Origin: Asaia sp003994335
GTDB lineage: Bacteria > Pseudomonadota > Alphaproteobacteria > Acetobacterales > Acetobacteraceae
DNA length: 64,000 bases
Direction: 5' to 3'
Assembly: GCF_037151175.1 (NCBI RefSeq)
Contig: NZ_JBBCOR010000004.1
Span: forward strand, 124,001-188,000
The first letter of the stretch is position 1. Each line of letters opens with the position of its first letter. The notes beneath the pieces are model-generated. The model made no database searches. It was given only the letters and a program-made list of their open reading frames with translations, and was not told where the DNA came from. The position numbers were made by a program, and so were the translations under genes. Shown here piece after piece: positions 8,200 through 16,529 of the stretch.

Positions 8200-10014
8200 G
8201 TGTCCGACATTGACCAGACTACCCGCCACAAGCGCGACATCGCGTTTGTCGATATCGTGCGCTTCGTCATGCGTCGCTGGCTGGAGCATCCGGCTTTTCT
8301 GACACGTACCGTGCTCGGGATCGGGCTCGCGACCATTGCCGATGTCGCGACACCTGTGCTGTCGGGTCGCCTCGTTACCGATATTTCCAGTCATGCGGGC
8401 GGCGTGCCGCATGATGCGGCTCAGACCGCGCTCCGCAACGACGCGCTTCTGATGGTGGGCGGGCTGATTGCGCTCGGGCTGGTCGGACTGCTCGGGCGGC
8501 GCTCCTCCTATCTGGGGATCACTCATCTCAGCCTTGCCATCATGCAGCGCGCCCTGTCGCAGGGCTTTGCACGCGTTCAGCGCTTCTCGACCGACTGGCA
8601 TGCCAATAATTTCGCCGGCTCCACCGTGCGCAAGCTCACACGCGGCATGTGGGCCATCGACACCCTGGATGACACGCTGCTCCTGCTGATCGCACCGGAA
8701 GTGCTGGTCCTGACCGGCACCACGCTCGTTCTGGCCTGGCATTCCCCTTTCATGGGGGCGGTGCTTGCGCTCTCGGTAGTGCTCTTTACCTGGCTCTCCG
8801 TGGTGCTGACGCTGCGCTATGTCGCGCCCTCCGCCCGCTCGGCCAATCGTTGGGACACGAAAGTAGGGGCAGCCATTGCCGATGCCGTAACCTGCAACGC
8901 CGTGGTCAAGGCATTCGGTGCCGAGCATCGCGAGGAGCGCCGTCTCGGGCGTGTTCTGCGTGCATGGAGCGCGCGCACCGCACGTACCTGGATCAGGGGA
9001 ACGAACAGCGCCAATCTGCAGGGCTTTGCCTCGCTGGTCATGCGCATGTCACTCGTCGCGCTTATCGTCTGGCAGTGGTGGCAGGGCAAGGCGGGGCCGG
9101 GCGATGTGGCCTATGTGCTGACCATGGTGTTTCTCGTGCAGGGCTATCTGCGCGATCTCGGCCAGCAGGTGAGCCAGGTGCAGCGCTCGGTCAATGAGAT
9201 GGAAGAGCTTGTTGCGATTTTCGACGAGGCGCCCGGTGTCCAGGACCGTAAAGGCGCCTGCAAGGCCGCCTTTACCGAGGGGCGCGTCCGCTTCGAGAAC
9301 GTGACCTTCCAGTATCCCGGACAGGACACGCCGCTATACGAACATCTTGATGTCTCGATCGAGCCGGGTTCACGTGTGGCGCTGGTCGGGCCGAGCGGTT
9401 CGGGCAAGACCACCTTCACCAAGCTCATCCAGCGCCTGTACGATACGAGCGACGGGCGCGTGCTGATCGATGATGTGAATATCCGCGACGTCACGCAGGA
9501 ATCGCTGCGCGCACGTATCGCCATCGTGCCGCAGGAGCCCATGCTCTTTCACCGTTCCCTCGCCGAGAACATCGCTTATGCGCGCCCCGGTGCGACCCAG
9601 GCCGAAATCGAGCGGGCGGCGCGTCTGGCCAATGCCAGCACGTTCATCGAGCGCCTGCCGGAAGGCTATGCCACGCTCGTCGGGGAGCGCGGCGTCAAGC
9701 TGTCGGGCGGCGAGCGCCAGCGCGTGGCCATCGCCCGTGCCTTTCTGGCCGATGCGCCTTTGCTCATCTTCGACGAGGCGACGTCCAGTCTCGACTCCGA
9801 GTCCGAAGCTCTGGTGCAGGACGCCATGCACCGCCTGATGGCCGGACGTACCGTCATCGTAGTGGCCCATCGTCTTTCCACGGTCATGGAACTCGATCGT
9901 ATTCTGGTCTTCAGCAAGGGCAAGCTGATGGAAGACGGAACCCATGGCGCGCTCGTGCAGCGCGAGGGCGGGATCTATCGCCGTCTGTTCGAACTCCAGT
10001 CTCTCGAGGGCTAG
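8200..10014 (+). CDS. ABC transporter, fused permease/ATPase (exporter type)
   Basis: Half-size ABC exporter of 604 aa that works as a homodimer in the inner membrane. The start is GTG at 8200, with GGAGGAG 9 nt upstream. The transmembrane domain covers about residues 20-330 (six helices). The nucleotide-binding domain covers about 360-600, with Walker A GPSGSGKTT, Q-loop IVPQEPMLF, signature LSGGERQR, Walker B LLIFDEATSSLDSE and the switch histidine in VVAHRLST. The transported compound is not evident; lipid or peptide exporters of the MsbA/HlyB type are the closest general class. It is divergent from nth and followed by 263 bases without a gene. Confidence 0.9.
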   Translation: MSDIDQTTRHKRDIAFVDIVRFVMRRWLEHPAFLTRTVLGIGLATIADVATPVLSGRLVTDISSHAGGVPHDAAQTALRNDALLMVGGLIALGLVGLLGRRSSYLGITHLSLAIMQRALSQGFARVQRFSTDWHANNFAGSTVRKLTRGMWAIDTLDDTLLLLIAPEVLVLTGTTLVLAWHSPFMGAVLALSVVLFTWLSVVLTLRYVAPSARSANRWDTKVGAAIADAVTCNAVVKAFGAEHREERRLGRVLRAWSARTARTWIRGTNSANLQGFASLVMRMSLVALIVWQWWQGKAGPGDVAYVLTMVFLVQGYLRDLGQQVSQVQRSVNEMEELVAIFDEAPGVQDRKGACKAAFTEGRVRFENVTFQYPGQDTPLYEHLDVSIEPGSRVALVGPSGSGKTTFTKLIQRLYDTSDGRVLIDDVNIRDVTQESLRARIAIVPQEPMLFHRSLAENIAYARPGATQAEIERAARLANASTFIERLPEGYATLVGERGVKLSGGERQRVAIARAFLADAPLLIFDEATSSLDSESEALVQDAMHRLMAGRTVIVVAHRLSTVMELDRILVFSKGKLMEDGTHGALVQREGGIYRRLFELQSLEG

Positions 10015-10277
10015 GCCGTAACATGCATCCTGCACTGCCCTGCGGGGCGAGCAGACACTCCTGTCAGAGCATGATCAGGAGGGGGCGATCAGGGCGCGTC
10101 CGCTACGGCCCTGAGGCCGAGTGAGACGATTGGGTTCGCACGGGCGCTTCATCGTCCGGATCTTCATCGAGGGGACTTCGAAAGCCTCCGCGCATTTTAT
10201 GGGCTTTCAGGCGCGGTGGGCTGTGGCAGGGTTCGTGTGCACATTTTTCCCTCCTGCAAGACTAAGGGACGTCAATC

Positions 10278-10907
10278 ATGACCCTGCAAACCTGGTGGCT
10301 CTTTGTCGTCACCGTGTTCTTCATCTCGGCTACACCGGGGCCGAACATGATGCACGTGCTGAGCCGAAGCGTTCAGGTGGGGTTCAGGCGCAGTATCGCT
10401 GCCATGGCGGGCTGTATCAGCGCGTTGCTCCTGGCTCTCGTGCTTTCGGTGGTCGGGATCGGGGCGGTGCTGGTGGCCATGCCGCATCTATTCGCGATCA
10501 TCCGGTACGCAGGGGCAGGATATCTGGTCTATCTGGGTATCAAGGCCTGGCGGGCAAGCGATGATCCCGAGCAGCCCGAGGCGCTGGTGGAAGGGCGTGC
10601 GGTCATGACCCCTTTCATGCTGTATCGCACCGGATTTCTGGTCGGGATCAGCAATCCGAAATTGCTGCTTTTCGCGGCGGCGTTTTTTCCGCAGTTCATC
10701 GATCATCATCAGCCTGTCCTGCCGCAATTCGGCATTCTGGTCGTGACCTATCTGTTTTCGGATGGGTTGTGGCTGACGGTTTACGGGTTGGGTGGCCGTT
10801 CGCTCTCGCGCTTTCTGGCGCGCCGACCGGTCAGACGGGCATTCAACCGTCTGACCGCCATCGTGTTCGTGGCGTTCGGGATCGTGATCTTACGAGCGAA
10901 GGCGTGA
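10278..10907 (+). CDS. LysE/RhtB family amino-acid exporter
   Basis: Inner-membrane exporter of 209 aa of the LysE/RhtB family, which expels amino acids or their derivatives. The N-terminal helix begins with the family hallmark ATPGPNMMHVLSRSVQVGFR. Further hallmarks are the helix with YAGAGYLVYLGIKAWR and the mid-protein stretch GFLVGISNPKLLLFAAAFFPQFI. Five or six membrane segments are visible. The ATG at 10278 follows a modest AGGGA site. The 263 bases upstream hold no gene I can support. The last 18 bases overlap the 3' end of the convergent PL7-like gene. The substrate is not predictable. Confidence 0.9.
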   Translation: MTLQTWWLFVVTVFFISATPGPNMMHVLSRSVQVGFRRSIAAMAGCISALLLALVLSVVGIGAVLVAMPHLFAIIRYAGAGYLVYLGIKAWRASDDPEQPEALVEGRAVMTPFMLYRTGFLVGISNPKLLLFAAAFFPQFIDHHQPVLPQFGILVVTYLFSDGLWLTVYGLGGRSLSRFLARRPVRRAFNRLTAIVFVAFGIVILRAKA

Positions 10908-11636
10908 TGAGGCGACACCGTGGCGGGCGCTCAGCCCGGTGAGCGTGACCACCACCTGGTCGGGCGTCGTGCCGATGTCATCCACGACGTGAGCCCCGGT
11001 GCGGAACATGACCGGAATGGCGAGCGCCTTGGGCGCAAGGTGGAACTGGCTCTGCGTCCCGTTGATCTCGGTGCCTACCAACCCGTCCGGACGGGTCTGG
11101 AGCACGATATGCGCGCTATGGGTCGAGTCCAGTGTGCCGAGCGTCATGCCATTGGCAGTCGCCTCGTTGATCTGACCGTGCAGGACGATGCGATCGCCAT
11201 CAACCAGAATGCGCATGACGGGCGCGTTATCGTCATCAGGCCCAAGCTCTGCCAGAATGACCGAGCCGCGCTTGGGAAAGCGGTCGATATGGATCGTGGT
11301 ATCGAGCGACGCGCTTGCATCCTGTACCCGCCAGGGGCGGATTTCTGACAATTCGGTGCGCGGCTGGCGGGCATGATAGGCTGTTGGCTTGCGTGCCTCG
11401 CTGCTCAGCACGATGCCGCCCGGCACCAGACGATACGGAGCCGTCCCCTGAGCGAGGTTCTGCTTCTCGCCGAGTGAGGCGGCAGGCTCCACGGCAATGC
11501 TGAACGCCTTGGTCTCGCGCAGCTCGAAGCCGGCAGGGTCGAACGAGGGAACTGCAGGGGCAGCAAAAGCGACCATCTGCGACGCCGCCATGAAGGGAGC
11601 GAGCGCACAGGCAGCGAGAAGGAAGGGGCTCTTCAT
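10890..11636 (-). CDS. Secreted polysaccharide lyase family 7-like protein, active site altered
   Basis: Exported protein of 248 aa resembling family PL7 (alginate-lyase type jelly roll). The ATG at 11636-11634 is preceded by CAGGAGT and opens a signal peptide (MKSPFLLAACALAPFMAAS). The first PL7 motif survives as RTELSEIR (family RxEL). The second, normally QIH, reads QIN, and the third, normally a Tyr-Lys-x-Gly-x-Tyr segment, reads MFRTGAHV. The histidine and tyrosine expected for catalysis are thus not seen, so the protein may be a binding protein or act on a different polymer. It overlaps the convergent LysE gene by 18 bases, and rdgB lies just upstream on the same strand. Confidence 0.7.
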   Translation of the reverse strand: MKSPFLLAACALAPFMAASQMVAFAAPAVPSFDPAGFELRETKAFSIAVEPAASLGEKQNLAQGTAPYRLVPGGIVLSSEARKPTAYHARQPRTELSEIRPWRVQDASASLDTTIHIDRFPKRGSVILAELGPDDDNAPVMRILVDGDRIVLHGQINEATANGMTLGTLDSTHSAHIVLQTRPDGLVGTEINGTQSQFHLAPKALAIPVMFRTGAHVVDDIGTTPDQVVVTLTGLSARHGVASSRLRS

Positions 11637-11667
11637 GGGGATGACTCCTGCAGGGGCTTCAGCATGT

Positions 11668-12285
11668 CTATGGCGCGACACAGCTTTCCAGAAACCGCGC
11701 CAACGCGCGACCCCGATGGCTGGTCGCATTCTTCTCATCCGCCGAGAGTTCGGCAAAACTGCGGCGCTCGCCCTCCGGGACGAAAATCGGGTCATATCCG
11801 TGACCCTTGTCGCCCCGCGGGGGCCAGCAGACCTGACCCGAGCAGCGTCCTTCGACAAAGCGCGTCACGCCATCGGGCCATGCCAGACAGAGCACAGCCA
11901 CGAAAGCCGCCGAGCGGTCTTCATGTGCGCCCATTTCGTCATGAACACGCTGCATGGCATGCATCATGTCCCCGTCCGGACCGGCCCAGCGTGCGGAATA
12001 CACGCCAGGTCGGCCATTCAGAGCCGAAACGCAGAAACCGGAATCATCCGAGAGCGCAGGCAGGCCTGTGGCTTCTGACGCGGCAAGCGCCTTGATGGCG
12101 GCGTTGCCCTCAAAGCTGTCAGCCGTTTCCTCAGGCTCAGGCAAAGCGAGTTCGGCAGCAGAGACGATTTCGATACCGCTCCCGGCCAGAAGGGCCTGGA
12201 ATTCGACCAGCTTGCCCTTGTTATGACTGGCCAGCACAATGCGCTGGCCAGGATGCAGGCGACGGGGCGCTTCTGCCTCGCTCAT
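11668..12285 (-). CDS. rdgB: RdgB/HAM1 non-canonical purine NTP pyrophosphatase
   Basis: House-cleaning enzyme of 205 aa that hydrolyses dITP, XTP and ITP to monophosphates, keeping deaminated purines out of nucleic acids. The N-terminal substrate loop RIVLASHNKGKLVEFQALL is characteristic, followed by TADSFEGNAAIKALAA, LSDDSGFCVSALNGRPGVYSARWAG and GYDPIFVPEGERRSFAEL, all family hallmarks. The start ATG overlaps the rph stop by 4 bases, so the two genes form the rph-rdgB unit often found next to hrcA in Alphaproteobacteria. Confidence 0.96.
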   Translation of the reverse strand: MSEAEAPRRLHPGQRIVLASHNKGKLVEFQALLAGSGIEIVSAAELALPEPEETADSFEGNAAIKALAASEATGLPALSDDSGFCVSALNGRPGVYSARWAGPDGDMMHAMQRVHDEMGAHEDRSAAFVAVLCLAWPDGVTRFVEGRCSGQVCWPPRGDKGHGYDPIFVPEGERRSFAELSADEKNATSHRGRALARFLESCVAP

Positions 12286-13028
12286 GCAACGCCCTTAAGT
12301 GCAGCGCGCTGCGCGTCGAACAGACGTGCCGTGCCGGTCTTGGCGAGCGCCATGAGGGCATTGAACTCAGTCTCGGAGAAGGGGGCGTCTTCGGCCGTGC
12401 CCTGAATCTCGACGATGCCGCCCTCACTGGTCAGGACGAAATTCGTATCGGCCTGGGCAGAGCTGTCCTCGATATAATCGAGATCGAGCACCGCGCCGGC
12501 TTCGGTCAGACCGCAAGAGACGGCGGCCACCTGAGCACGCAAAGGCGAACGCTTGAGCACACCCGCCTTCACCTGCTTGTCCAGCGCAATGGCCAGAGCC
12601 ACCCAGGCACCGGTAATGGCAGCACAACGCGTGCCGCCATCGGCGTTCAGCACGTCGCAATCAAGCGTGATGGTCATTTCACCCAAAGCGCGCAGATCGA
12701 CACAGGCGCGCAGGGCACGGCCAATAAGGCGCTGAATTTCCTGCGTGCGGCCCGATTGCTTGCCCTTAGCGGCCTCGCGGTTGCCACGCGTATGGGTGGC
12801 GCGCGGCAGCATGCCGTATTCTGCGGTGATCCAGCCCTGGCCCTGCCCACGCAGGAAGGGCGGCACGCGATTTTCGATGGAGGCCGCGCAGAGCACCTCC
12901 GTACCGCCCACGCGGATCAGAACCGAGCCCTCGGCATGGCGGGCGAAGCCCGGCTCGATCGAGACAGGACGGTTTTCATCGGCCTTGCGGCCTGAAGGGC
13001 GGGGGCTGGACATCGGATTTTTCCTCAC
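12282..13028 (-). CDS. rph: Ribonuclease PH
   Basis: Phosphate-dependent 3'-5' exoribonuclease of 248 aa that trims tRNA 3' ends. Family landmarks: an N-terminal RPVSIEPGFARHAEGSVLIR, the GWITAEYGMLPRATHTR active-site strand, REAAKGKQSGRTQEIQRLIG, the TITLDCDVLNADGGTRCAAI segment with phosphate/metal-site residues, and ILDLDY-type VLDLDYIEDSSAQADTNFV. The start at 13028 is taken, but the ATG at 13013 is an equally good choice and would trim five residues. The gene overlaps rdgB by 4 bases. Confidence 0.96.
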   Translation of the reverse strand: MRKNPMSSPRPSGRKADENRPVSIEPGFARHAEGSVLIRVGGTEVLCAASIENRVPPFLRGQGQGWITAEYGMLPRATHTRGNREAAKGKQSGRTQEIQRLIGRALRACVDLRALGEMTITLDCDVLNADGGTRCAAITGAWVALAIALDKQVKAGVLKRSPLRAQVAAVSCGLTEAGAVLDLDYIEDSSAQADTNFVLTSEGGIVEIQGTAEDAPFSETEFNALMALAKTGTARLFDAQRAALKGVA

Positions 13029-13114
13029 TCAGTGGCGCAGGCGCGCATGCTCGGTGCAGCCTTAGCGCGTCAGACCCGGATTGACAAAGCCGACGGCCCT
13101 GGGCGCGTCTCTGC

Positions 13115-13915
13115 TCAGCCCAGGATTTCCACGACATCGCCCAGCCCGATCGACCCGCTCCGGCCGATCACGGCATTCTCCCCGAACATCACACCACCAG
13201 GGCGGAAGCGAAACCCGGTCAGGGTCTTGAGCGGCTCTCTCGGTACGGGGATCACGCCGGTTTCCTGATCGATGGTCGTCACGATGCAGCGGCTGCAAGG
13301 CTTGACGAGTTCCAGCTCGACCGCTCCGATACGCAGCCGGGTCCAGTCATCTTCCCCCCAGGGCGTTTCGCTCTCGATCACGATATTGGGCCGAAAGCGT
13401 TCCATCGGAACAGGCTCCCCAAGTCGCGTATTCAGATCGTCCAGCGAGGCCGTATTGGTGACGAGCAGGGGAAAGCCATCGGCAAAACTCACACTGCCGA
13501 AATCCGTCGGTCGGGCTCGGTCCGGCTCAGCCATATGCACCAGACGGCACGGGGTATCGAGCTGCGCACTCAGCCAGTCTGCCGCCTCATCTCCGGCATC
13601 ACGTGCCGCAATGGCGTGATCCTTCCAGACGCTGACAGTGCGCGCGTGGGCGTCGGGGGCAGGGGGCGCTACGCTGAGGGTAAGGCCAGGGTCCTGTGCC
13701 GCGCTCAGGGTCAGGATCTCGCCATCGAGCCGCGTCAGGATCAGCGCCATCGCCGGAAACTGACGCTGCGTCATGAACCGCCCGTCGGGTGTGATGACCA
13801 GCCAGCGCCTGTCCCCTCTGGGGCCCCAGGGGTCGAGATCCATCCGCTCGACATCGATCCGATGCAGGCTTTTGACAGGATGAATATATAAGGCTGCAAT
13901 ACGGGTCACGGTCAC
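13115..13915 (-). CDS. MOSC domain protein (molybdenum cofactor-binding type)
   Basis: Protein of 266 aa with an N-terminal MOSC beta-barrel domain (about 1-120: ALYIHPVKSLHRIDV, GPRGDRRWLVITPDGRFMTQRQ) and a C-terminal MOSC domain (about 130-266). The conserved cysteine that ligates molybdenum in mARC-type members is in VKPCSRCIVTTIDQETG, and RFRPNIVIE is also typical. Members reduce N-hydroxylated compounds or carry sulfur; which reaction applies here is unknown. The gene is divergent from hrcA with a 74-bp gap and lies upstream of rph on the same strand. Confidence 0.9.
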   Translation of the reverse strand: MTVTRIAALYIHPVKSLHRIDVERMDLDPWGPRGDRRWLVITPDGRFMTQRQFPAMALILTRLDGEILTLSAAQDPGLTLSVAPPAPDAHARTVSVWKDHAIAARDAGDEAADWLSAQLDTPCRLVHMAEPDRARPTDFGSVSFADGFPLLVTNTASLDDLNTRLGEPVPMERFRPNIVIESETPWGEDDWTRLRIGAVELELVKPCSRCIVTTIDQETGVIPVPREPLKTLTGFRFRPGGVMFGENAVIGRSGSIGLGDVVEILG

Positions 13916-13989
13916 GACTCCAGATCCGGAATTTGAGGCAGGCAGACCATGGCCTTTCTCGTCGGGCGGGTCACGCGAAAGGGCAGGGC

Positions 13990-15036
13990 ATGATCGATCT
14001 CTCCAACCTGCCGGGCGGCATGGATGCGCGGTCAGCCAGCGTGCTGCGCGAGATTGTCGAACAGTATATGGAAACGGGTGATCCTGTCGCCAGCAAGACC
14101 CTGGCCCAACGCCTTACACCTTCTCTTTCCCCGGCGACCATACGCAATGTGATGGCAGAGCTGACCCAGGCAGGGCTCTTGTTCAGCCCGCATGTTTCGG
14201 CAGGGCGCCTCCCGACCGAGAAGGGGGTAAGGCTGTTTGTCGATGGCCTCCTGCAATTCGGCGCGCTGGACGAAACGGAAAGGGCCCAGATTGCGGGGCG
14301 TCTCGCATTGAGGGGGCGCTCGATGCAGGAGACCCTTGCCGAGGCCTCAACCATGCTGTCAGGCCTCTCGGCAGCCGCCGGTCTGGTGCTGGCACCAAAG
14401 GGTGATGGTGCGCTCAAGCATATTGAATTCGTGGCCCTTGGGCCGGGCAAGGCGCTGGTCATTCTGGTGGCGGCCGATGGCCAGGTCGAGAATCGGGTGA
14501 TCGAAACGCCGCCTGGATTACCGCCTTCGGCTCTGGTCGAGGCTGGGAATTACCTGAATTCCCTTTTGGGCGATGTGACGCTCACGGCGCTACGCCAACG
14601 TGTGTCGGAGCATCTGCAGCAGAATCGCTCCGATCTCGATGCGCTTGCCACGAGTGTGATCGAGAGCGGTCTGGCCATGTGGGACGAGCAGCATGGCACG
14701 CTCTATCTGCGCGGTCAGGGCAACCTCCTGACCGATATCACCGAGATCGAAAAGCTCACCACGATACAAATGCTGTTCGAGCGTCTCGAGGCGCAGGAAA
14801 CGATGTTGCGTTTGCTGCAACTCGCGCAGGAATCCGATGGTGTGCGGATCTATATCGGGGCGGAAAGCGGTTTTTTCGGCATGTCGGGCGTGTCGATGGT
14901 GGTGGCTCCGGCGCGTAACGAACAGAATCGTATTGTCGGTGCGATCGGGGTGATCGGGCCGACGCGCCTCAATTACGGGCGTATCGTACCCGTCGTGGAT
15001 TACACGGCGCGCGTGATCGGACGCTTGCTGAGCTGA
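13990..15036 (+). CDS. hrcA: Heat-inducible transcription repressor HrcA
   Basis: Repressor of 348 aa that binds CIRCE elements ahead of groES/groEL and other chaperone genes; its folding depends on GroE, giving feedback control. The N-terminal winged helix reads LREIVEQYMETGDPVASKTL, then SPATIRNVMAELTQAGLL and HVSAGRLPTEKGVRLFVD, as in the family. A GAF-like core follows, and NYGRIVPVVDYTARVIGRLL ends the protein. The ATG at 13990 is chosen because it starts the conserved part; an upstream frame adds 19 unlike residues. grpE, the usual downstream partner, is absent here, and I see no CIRCE repeat in the 74-bp upstream gap, so self-regulation is not evident. Confidence 0.95.
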   Translation: MIDLSNLPGGMDARSASVLREIVEQYMETGDPVASKTLAQRLTPSLSPATIRNVMAELTQAGLLFSPHVSAGRLPTEKGVRLFVDGLLQFGALDETERAQIAGRLALRGRSMQETLAEASTMLSGLSAAAGLVLAPKGDGALKHIEFVALGPGKALVILVAADGQVENRVIETPPGLPPSALVEAGNYLNSLLGDVTLTALRQRVSEHLQQNRSDLDALATSVIESGLAMWDEQHGTLYLRGQGNLLTDITEIEKLTTIQMLFERLEAQETMLRLLQLAQESDGVRIYIGAESGFFGMSGVSMVVAPARNEQNRIVGAIGVIGPTRLNYGRIVPVVDYTARVIGRLLS

Positions 15037-15303
15037 TTTCGGATGCTCCGGTCCAGAAAAGGGGTTTCCTGACGACGGGCTCTGCCATCAGGGGCGCCAT
15101 ACGGGTAATAGCTCCAGCGCGAATGCCGATCCCGTGCGTGAGAGCTGGATGAGCAAGGTCCTGCCCCGCGATTCACAGGCGGTGGATGGATAGGGAGAAG
15201 AGGGCCGTAGATCGACGAGCAGCTGAACTCCGTCTGCCGCTCTTCCTCAGAGAGGTGAGGGCGGGCTGACATGTTTTTTAAGAATCGCTCGCAATTTATA
15301 TAT
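15037..15303. other. Non-coding stretch after hrcA
   Basis: No gene is supported in these roughly 270 bases. Frames on both strands lack family resemblance. The stretch leads into the AT-rich bfd promoter region that carries the Fur-type palindrome. Confidence 0.5.
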
Positions 15304-15318
15304 TGAGAATTATTCTCA
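15304..15318 (+). promoter_or_regulatory. Fur-box-like palindrome upstream of bfd
   Basis: TGAGAATTATTCTCA is a perfect 7-1-7 inverted repeat matching the classical Fur-type operator layout (TGA-AAT-n-ATT-TCA). It lies 40 bases before the bfd start codon, where it would overlap the promoter. Iron-dependent repression of bfd is the natural reading, since Bfd releases iron from bacterioferritin when iron is scarce. Confidence 0.8.
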
Positions 15319-15358
15319 TATGCTGTTAGGGTCGTGCCGTTCTGGAGTGGAATGGCTG

Positions 15359-15589
15359 ATGATCGTCTGTTCGTGTAACGCCCTGACCAATCATGATATC
15401 GCCGACGCCGTTCGTCGGGGCGCCTCACGACCCAAGGAGGTTTATGCCTCCAAGGGCTGCAAGGCGCAGTGCGGCAATTGCGTACCGGGCGTCGTGTGCG
15501 CTTTGCGCAGCCTCATTCGTGAACGCAAGGAGGCCGCAATGGCCTTCGCCCCTGTTGATCAGGGTGTGGGTAGTGTCGCCTACGCCTGA
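15359..15589 (+). CDS. bfd: Bacterioferritin-associated ferredoxin (Bfd)
   Basis: 2Fe-2S protein of 76 aa that delivers electrons to bacterioferritin to mobilise stored Fe(III). The ATG at 15359 starts the conserved MIVCSCNAL; a GGAG site lies 11 nt upstream. The four cluster cysteines fall at positions 4, 6, 38 and 41, exactly the spacing of the family. The C-terminal 20 residues are extra and not conserved in my recollection. It is controlled by the Fur-type palindrome 40 bases upstream and converges with bfr, sharing a hairpin terminator. Confidence 0.93.
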   Translation: MIVCSCNALTNHDIADAVRRGASRPKEVYASKGCKAQCGNCVPGVVCALRSLIRERKEAAMAFAPVDQGVGSVAYA

Positions 15590-15610
15590 ATGGGGGCGGA
15601 CCTAAAAGAA

Positions 15611-15638
15611 AACCCGCCAGCCTCTCGGCTGACGGGTT
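15611..15638. terminator. Terminator between convergent bfd and bfr
   Basis: A 12-bp stem with one mismatch (AACCCGCCAGCC / GGCTGACGGGTT) has a 4-nt TCTC loop. On the minus strand it is followed by TTTTCTTTT, a good intrinsic terminator for bfr; for bfd the downstream tract is only moderately T-rich. Confidence 0.8.
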
Positions 15639-15706
15639 CTCCATCTCATCTTCGCAACCTGGATCCTCGAGGGACACAGCTGACCCAGCGTTGAGTGCCG
15701 AAACGC

Positions 15707-16198
15707 TTACTCTGCCGTCTGTTCGGGAGCCGGCGAGGAGTTCAGCGTGATGTAGCGCTGGATACCGACCTGCTTGATCAGGTCGAACTGGCGATCAATG
15801 AAGTCCTCATGCTCTTCCTCGTTGGCGAGGATGCGGATCAGCAGATCACGCGACACGTAGTCACGCACGCTTTCGCAATAAGCGATGCCTTCGCGCAGAT
15901 CAGCCAGAGCCTTCTCTTCAAGCTTGAGATCGCAGGCCAGGATTTCCTCGACGCTCTCGCCGATCAGGATCTGGTTCAGGCGCTGCACGTTCGGCAGGCC
16001 GCCCAGATACAGGATGCGCTCGATCAGCCAGTCGGCATGACGCATCTCTTCGATGGACTCGTCATATTCCTTCTTGCCGAGCTTGGTCACGCCCCAGTGG
16101 TTCAGCGTGCGCGCATGCAGGAAGTACTGGTTGATGGCGGTCAGTTCGTTCGTCAGCTGAATGTTCAGATGCTCGACGACTTTCGGGTCCTTCAGCAT
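15707..16198 (-). CDS. bfr: Bacterioferritin
   Basis: Heme-containing ferritin of 163 aa that forms a 24-mer iron-storage shell and oxidises Fe(II). The ATG at 16198-16196 starts MLKDPKVVEHLN, and an upstream frame extension is not conserved. Ferroxidase ligands are visible at E18, E51 and H54, then E and H in the NEEEHEDFIDRQ helix; the heme-ligating methionine is M52 (EEMRHADW). The arrangement with the convergent bfd gene indicates a storage/release pair. An imperfect Fur-like site lies about 136 bases upstream. Confidence 0.96.
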   Translation of the reverse strand: MLKDPKVVEHLNIQLTNELTAINQYFLHARTLNHWGVTKLGKKEYDESIEEMRHADWLIERILYLGGLPNVQRLNQILIGESVEEILACDLKLEEKALADLREGIAYCESVRDYVSRDLLIRILANEEEHEDFIDRQFDLIKQVGIQRYITLNSSPAPEQTAE

Positions 16199-16333
16199 GG
16201 AATGCTCCTTTCTCTGTCCTGTGGCGATGGGGCAGCACAAGGCTGTCCCTGACAGGCTGTGTGCAGTCCTTCAAGCATGGAAAAGATATCGGTGCAACAG
16301 AAATAACTTTGATGATAATAAAAGTATCGGTGT

Positions 16334-16348
16334 TGAGAATGACTCTCT
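16334..16348 (-). promoter_or_regulatory. Imperfect Fur-like site upstream of bfr
   Basis: TGAGAATGACTCTCT keeps one perfect half-site (TGAGAAT) identical to the bfd palindrome, while the other half is degraded. It lies in an AT-rich stretch about 136 bases upstream of bfr. The position fits a bfr regulatory region, but the binding claim is weak. Confidence 0.4.
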
Positions 16349-16427
16349 TTATTTCTACAGAATCAATAAACGAAGTTGATTTTCAGTCGCAACAACATCC
16401 CATATTCTGACTCTGCCTCTCAAACGC

Positions 16428-16456
16428 AAAACGCCCCGCACGAGGCGGGGCGTTTT
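16428..16456 (-). terminator. Intrinsic terminator downstream of the DEAD-box helicase gene
   Basis: A 12-bp perfect stem (AAAACGCCCCGC / GCGGGGCGTTTT) with a 5-nt loop lies about 75 bases past the helicase stop. In the minus direction the right arm ends in four T's. Confidence 0.8.
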
Positions 16457-16529
16457 AAGGAGCACATGCGAGGCGCGCCCACTATTGGGCCTGACAGGGC
16501 AGGCTTGTATCAAGGGGAGGGCGGAAAGA

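Noticed and set aside
13916..13989. CIRCE element upstream of hrcA
   Set aside because: The gap shows no TTAGCACTC/GAGTGCTAA-type inverted repeat.
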